From an uncultured Muribaculaceae bacterium (lineage in GTDB: Bacteria; Bacteroidota; Bacteroidia; Bacteroidales; Muribaculaceae), in assembly GCA_948788915.1 (NCBI GenBank), contig CAQFOZ010000063.1, forward strand, positions 1 to 11,547: DNA of 11,547 bases, read 5' to 3'. Under the pieces are notes generated by a model, which did no database searches, had not been told where the DNA came from, and worked only from the letters and a program-made list of their open reading frames with translations. Position numbers and translations under genes: made by a program. Below, one piece after another: positions 8,526-11,547 of the stretch. Position 1 is the stretch's first letter; the number at the start of each line of letters is the position of its first letter.

Positions 8526-8553
8526 GATTATTATTTTAATTATTTGATTTTAT

Positions 8554-9873
8554 TCAAAGAAAAAAGCCTGCGTATGCCACTCCAATAGAAACCGAAGGCT
8601 CGTTATTATATTCCTTGTGCATAAATCGCTCGGAAAACTCGGCTTTAATGACAATTTGTTTCAACGGATAGTAATTAATGCCTGCCGCAATTCTGTGTCG
8701 CTCAGTCCATGTATATGTCGGAGCATTGACAGTTGGGATATACGCGTCGTAATACTCATAACGACCGAATAAATAGAGTTTGCTGTCGGGATTGGTTTTG
8801 CTGTGGAAAAGTCTTAATATGTCATATCCTGCTTCTGTTCCTGCCGTCCATGCCCCTTTTCCTACATGAGTACGCTTATACGGTGAAGAGGAGGATTGAC
8901 CACGATTATACGCGGATATGATATCTGCATCCGACAAATGCCCATAATCAAGATTACCTCGCCATATCCAGCCGGAATTACGGTAGTCAAAGCCGAAAGA
9001 GCCAATAGCGACAGCTCCTTTGACATCCTTGTATTTACCGTTATCTGCCATAAGTGTGTTATTGAAAGCATGTCCATAATAGCCACTGACACTTAGTCTC
9101 AAACCTTTGACGGAATAGTTGTCAATGCGGGCGGCAACAGCATATTTGTTGGCCGGCGAAAACTCGAATGCACTTGCCGCGCCTCCGTTGATCCATCTGT
9201 CTTTTGAGAAATTCAGCGAGTTTAACCCTGCAAGGAACATAGCTTCGTAACGCCAAGATCCGGCGTGTCCCCACACTTCAATGCCAGTCTGATGCCATGT
9301 GCAAGGTATTATCTCATTTTCACCTTCAGGACGGTAAACGGTAAAAAACTCTGTCGGAAGATGGTGCATATTTGTTTCTCCGACAGGAACTACCATGTGT
9401 CCGGCACGAATATTTAGTTGTGGAAAGAATGTCTTCTGAATCCAAAACTGTTCAAGGGCGACTTCTCCGCCTCGCTCTATTTCCTGTTCAAATTCTCCTA
9501 CTTCCTCAGGTTCTATCTCCACAGCACTTTCTACTCCGCCATGTTCAAATTCAATTTCTGAACCGAACGACCAACCTTTACCAAAGTCGTACCCTATCAT
9601 GACAACAACGTGGGGAATGTCAAAACGACCATGACTTGGAACATTACGATAATCAGCGGCATGGCTGTATCTGTTTACATTGTCACTGAAAAAGTTACGG
9701 GTATAGGCTACTTCCCCGTAACCGCCCAGACTAAGCCTGGATGCGAAGCCGCTTTTCAATTTGGGTATAGCCGTAACAGTATCTGTTTGGGAGACACCTT
9801 CGGCTGCAACTGTCGATGTGCATCCTAAAAACAATCCTGTAGCGATTGTAAAATGTAAAATTATATGGCGCAT
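8554..9873 (-). CDS. Outer-membrane porin, phosphate-selective porin (OprP/OprO)-like beta barrel
   Basis: A 439-residue precursor with a signal peptide (hydrophobic 4-16, likely cleavage after TVAA near 24), then alternating aromatic strands from LGGYGEVAYTRNF through to the C-terminal strand SIGVAYAGFFL with the penultimate Phe expected of barrel proteins. The motifs FGSEIEFEHGG, GGEVALEQFWI and IRAGHMVVPVGETNMHH are typical of the OprP-like porins found in Bacteroidetes. A very acidic stretch (about residues 108-140, with about a dozen Glu) would lie in or near a loop and could attract cations. It is the first gene of the operon and its start at 9873 is 23 nt from the -7 box. The substrate is unknown; iron or a small iron chelate is inferred from the neighbours. 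Confidence 0.85.
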   Translation of the reverse strand: MRHIILHFTIATGLFLGCTSTVAAEGVSQTDTVTAIPKLKSGFASRLSLGGYGEVAYTRNFFSDNVNRYSHAADYRNVPSHGRFDIPHVVVMIGYDFGKGWSFGSEIEFEHGGVESAVEIEPEEVGEFEQEIERGGEVALEQFWIQKTFFPQLNIRAGHMVVPVGETNMHHLPTEFFTVYRPEGENEIIPCTWHQTGIEVWGHAGSWRYEAMFLAGLNSLNFSKDRWINGGAASAFEFSPANKYAVAARIDNYSVKGLRLSVSGYYGHAFNNTLMADNGKYKDVKGAVAIGSFGFDYRNSGWIWRGNLDYGHLSDADIISAYNRGQSSSSPYKRTHVGKGAWTAGTEAGYDILRLFHSKTNPDSKLYLFGRYEYYDAYIPTVNAPTYTWTERHRIAAGINYYPLKQIVIKAEFSERFMHKEYNNEPSVSIGVAYAGFFL

Positions 9874-9888
9874 TGGTTTATTATTTTT

Positions 9889-9947
9889 TCGGTCGCAAAA
9901 TTACAGCCTTTCGTATAACCAAGAAATACCTAAATATTGGAGAATTA
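9889..9947 (-). promoter_or_regulatory. Promoter and operator of the porin-imelysin-DHOR-ccsBA operon
   Basis: Read leftward, the -7 box TAATTTTG (9896-9903) is a full match to TAnnTTTG. TTTC lies 19 nt upstream as in the flavodoxin promoter, and before it is the near-palindrome CCAATATTTAGG (9929-9940) extended to GGTATTTC. The likely start is near 9889, giving a leader of about 16 nt to the porin ATG. No other promoter of this type is seen before 3300, and the gaps between the next four genes are 28, 12 and 23 bp and an 8-bp overlap, so this should drive five genes. Confidence 0.75.
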
Positions 9948-9968
9948 CGCCGTTAGTTTATGTGTAGT

Positions 9969-9986
9969 TATCCTAAAAATAGGATA
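9969..9986. promoter_or_regulatory. Perfect palindromic operator in the divergent intergenic region
   Basis: TATCCTA-AAAA-TAGGATA is a perfect 7-bp inverted repeat with a 4-nt spacer. It shares the core CCTAAAAATAGG with the operator upstream of flavodoxin and nearly with the two other promoter sites. Its centre is 43 bp from the porin site and 75 bp from the regulator site. No good TAnnTTTG box stands at the matching distance on either side, so it is more likely an extra binding site than a promoter element. Confidence 0.6.
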
Positions 9987-10002
9987 TGCTGATAAAGCAT
10001 AT
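9984..10002. repeat. Short inverted repeat next to the palindromic operator
   Basis: ATATGCT (9984-9990) and AGCATAT (9996-10002) form a perfect 7-bp inverted repeat around GATAA. It overlaps the end of the preceding palindrome by 3 bp. It may be a site for a second regulator, or chance in A/T-rich DNA. There is no T-run, so it is not a terminator. Confidence 0.4.
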
Positions 10003-10045
10003 ACTGCATTGAGAGTGTTGCAGATAAATGACTTGGCGGTTTTTT

Positions 10046-10096
10046 CACTATTTTTAGGTATGGTGTATTTACGCATTGGCAGTAACTTTGCAGCGG
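10046..10096 (+). promoter_or_regulatory. Promoter and operator of the hemerythrin-LuxR regulator gene
   Basis: TAACTTTG (10083-10090) is a full -7 box. The half-palindrome CACTATTTTTAGGTAT (10046-10061) ends 22 nt before it counted from GGTA, against 23 nt at the porin and flavodoxin promoters, and in the same orientation. The likely start is near 10096, about 30 nt before the ATG at 10127. The match suggests that the regulator controls its own gene. Confidence 0.68.
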
Positions 10097-10126
10097 AATT
10101 TATCACGTTTCTTGGAAGCAGCAGAT

Positions 10127-10947
10127 ATGATTAAGACATCAGCTACATATACCGCTTCCGACCGTATCCGTGACATCATTGAAGATAACGGTCAGTTGCT
10201 TTTGATGCTCAACCGTTTCGAAGTTCCGTTCGGATTCTACGGCAGTCACATTCCTATATTTTGGATTTCAGTTTGCCGAACATAAGGGATATACTTATCA
10301 AAGGTGTACATCAGCCGCAGCTTGACAACGTGGCTTTACTTATAATAAAGTTCTTTGATGAGTATATGGAAGAAGTCCATAATCACATGGACTATGAGGA
10401 TAACGTTGTCTTTCCATATGTGGAGCAATTACAAAACGGTATTGTTCCTCCCGAATTTAAGATTGATGACTTCGCCGACCATCACGACAGTGTAGTCTCA
10501 AAGCTCAATGAACTTAAAGACATATTCTTGCAGCATTATACACTTCCCAACACTCATCTGTTGAGTAATGCCCTTCTTCTTATTTCCGAATGTGGGAAAG
10601 ATCTTGTATCTCATTGTGAAATTGAAGACCGATTGCTCGTTCCTTCCGTCAAAAAATTGGAGTCAACAGTAACCAGCAACGCTAAGAACAAAAAGCAGAC
10701 GAAGGCACAAAACCATTCTGATGAAAGGTTTGAGACTCTGAGCGAGAGAGAGAAAGATATAATCCAGCTTGTATCCCACGGATTATCCAATAAGGAGATT
10801 GCCGATAAGCGTTGCCTGTCATTCCATACGATAACGACCTATCGAAAGAATATTACCTCAAAACTAAACATTCACTCTTCAGCAGCCCTCACGATATTTG
10901 CCATCCTCCACAATATAGTTGACCCTAAAGAAATCGACTTGAAATAA
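10127..10947 (+). pseudogene. Hemerythrin-LuxR transcription regulator, frame broken near 10236
   Basis: The first frame, from ATG 10127, reads MIKTSATYTASDRIRDIIED ... LNRFEVPFGF, an N-terminal ScdA/DUF542-like segment, and runs to a stop at 10283-10285. The remainder is in another frame: LRQSHSYILDFSLPNIRD from 10237, a hemerythrin-like helical bundle with candidate metal ligands (QSH; EVHNHMDYEDNVVFP; DHHDSV; SHCEIEDRLLVP), and a LuxR-type HTH near the end (LSEREKDIIQLVSHGLSNKEIA ... SFHTITTYRKNITSKL). Relatives have about 40 more residues between the GFG and the LxxSH motifs, so an internal deletion with frame change is more likely than a single-base slip. A TTG at 10261 could restart translation of the hemerythrin-HTH part without its first His. 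Such proteins are thought to sense oxygen, NO or iron through a di-iron site. It is divergent from the porin operon. Confidence 0.8.
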
Positions 10948-11083
10948 CAAGTCCGAGATTTTGTAGTTTGAAGTAAAATCGCTTTCTTTGCCGACATAAA
11001 CATAATCATTGAACCCAAAGGTCATACAGTATTAATATCCTGTTCCATTTGAGCCTTTATCTTTCCCATTCGTTCCTTTTTGA
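10948..11083. other. Short stretch without a supported gene
   Basis: Between the regulator stop and the helicase fragment I find no clear terminator, promoter or coding region. Short open stretches on both strands look protein-like for 15-30 codons only and match nothing I recognise. It may contain the breakpoint that removed the 5' end of the helicase gene. Confidence 0.5.
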
Positions 11084-11547
11084 CAGCCGGACTGTTTCCT
11101 ACAAATAAAATCCAGTTTTGTTACCCACTTGTTATCTATTGCTGATTTTACAATCACAATTGATGATATACAACACTATGCTTTGTTGCTTTATTTTCAA
11201 GGGAGAAAAACAAAATATTTTGTTTCTCAAAAAATCTATGAGACGTTTCTACATCATCAATGGGGTGAAGGATATCTTTCGTATGATGATATAATTTACT
11301 TTGCTATCAAACTTACTCAGAGATGTCCTCATATATTTAATTTTCTTATTGCGAAGTTTCCATATTTCTTTATCGATGAATTCCAAGATTCAATACCTCC
11401 AATCATAGATTTAGTTAAGGAAATGGCTCATTACGGATGCATTGTTGGAGTCGTAGGAGACAAAGCACAAACCATCTACGATTTCATTGGCGCGTCACCG
11501 ATGCTTGTCAAGCTGATTATGAAGTCAATCTACAAGCAGAACAAGCG
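11084..11547 (+). pseudogene. UvrD/Rep-type helicase fragment, 5' end missing, runs off the window
   Basis: An open frame of at least 154 codons follows the TGA at 11081 and continues past the right edge, but it contains no credible start before the conserved part. It reads YLSYDDIIYFAIKL, then FPYFFIDEFQDS (DEFQD at 11375-11389, the Walker B of superfamily 1A helicases), then IVGVVGDKAQTIYDFIGAS (motif III, with the GDxxQxIY signature). The N-terminal Q motif and Walker A loop, which should lie 150 or more residues earlier, are not in this window in any frame, so ATP binding would be lost. The DNA is more A/T-rich than the conjugative genes. It could be a defence-type helicase of the sort paired with OLD nucleases, but that is a weak guess. 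Confidence 0.75.

Noticed and set aside
8041..8547. 168-codon plus-strand frame opposite the imelysin gene
   Set aside because: It is antisense to a clearly recognised, conserved protein and has no promoter or recognisable motif.
10076..10126. Upstream extension of the regulator's first frame to 10076
   Set aside because: It would start at a non-ATG codon and overlap the -7 box; ATG 10127 lies at the expected distance from the promoter.
11022..11069. 15-codon minus-strand frame starting at ATG 11069
   Set aside because: It is too short to support and resembles nothing I recognise.
1..11547. CRISPR arrays, tRNA or rRNA genes, complete insertion sequences, riboswitches
   Set aside because: I read for spaced repeats, tRNA-like cloverleafs, transposase motifs and long structured leaders and saw none; the leaders of the three motif-bearing promoters are very short.

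Overview
The window looks like chromosomal DNA of a Bacteroidales bacterium (Bacteroides, Parabacteroides, Muribaculaceae or a relative). The evidence is three promoters with the Bacteroidetes -7 box TAnnTTTG, mobB/mobC-type conjugation genes of the kind found on Bacteroides conjugative elements, a fused CcsB-CcsA cytochrome c maturation protein, a DUF4491 protein, and lipoproteins with acidic residues just after the lipidated Cys. Species cannot be read from the sequence.

Layout. (1) 1-1754 is a broken end of a conjugative element: the 5' part of mobC (coupling ATPase, running off the left edge), the C-terminal part of its relaxase, and, joined back to back at about 1493, the 3' end of a membrane protein gene on the other strand. 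(2) 1789-2607 is a lone SAM methyltransferase of the leucine carboxymethyltransferase/TcmP type. (3) 2652-9873 is a minus-strand iron/heme block: outer-membrane porin, imelysin lipoprotein, di-heme DHOR lipoprotein, CcsBA and a DUF4491 membrane protein, tightly packed from one promoter at about 9889-9947. A flavodoxin gene follows with its own promoter and a strong terminator. (4) 10127-10947, divergent from the porin, is a regulator gene with an N-terminal ScdA-like segment, a hemerythrin-like domain and a LuxR-type HTH. (5) 11084-11547 is a 5'-truncated UvrD-type helicase running off the right edge.

How it may work together. The same near-palindrome, (C)CTATTTTTAGGTAT, lies upstream of the porin operon, the flavodoxin gene and the regulator gene, each time 22-23 nt before a TAnnTTTG box. 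A fourth, perfectly symmetrical copy lies in the divergent intergenic region. I infer a small regulon in which an iron- or redox-sensing hemerythrin-LuxR protein controls iron capture (porin, imelysin, DHOR), the machinery that attaches heme to DHOR (CcsBA), an iron-sparing flavodoxin, and its own gene.

Two parts of this regulon appear broken in this copy: flavodoxin has an in-frame TAA at codon 16, and the regulator changes frame near 10236 where a middle segment of the family seems to be missing. Either this lineage is losing the circuit or the assembly has errors there; reads would decide.
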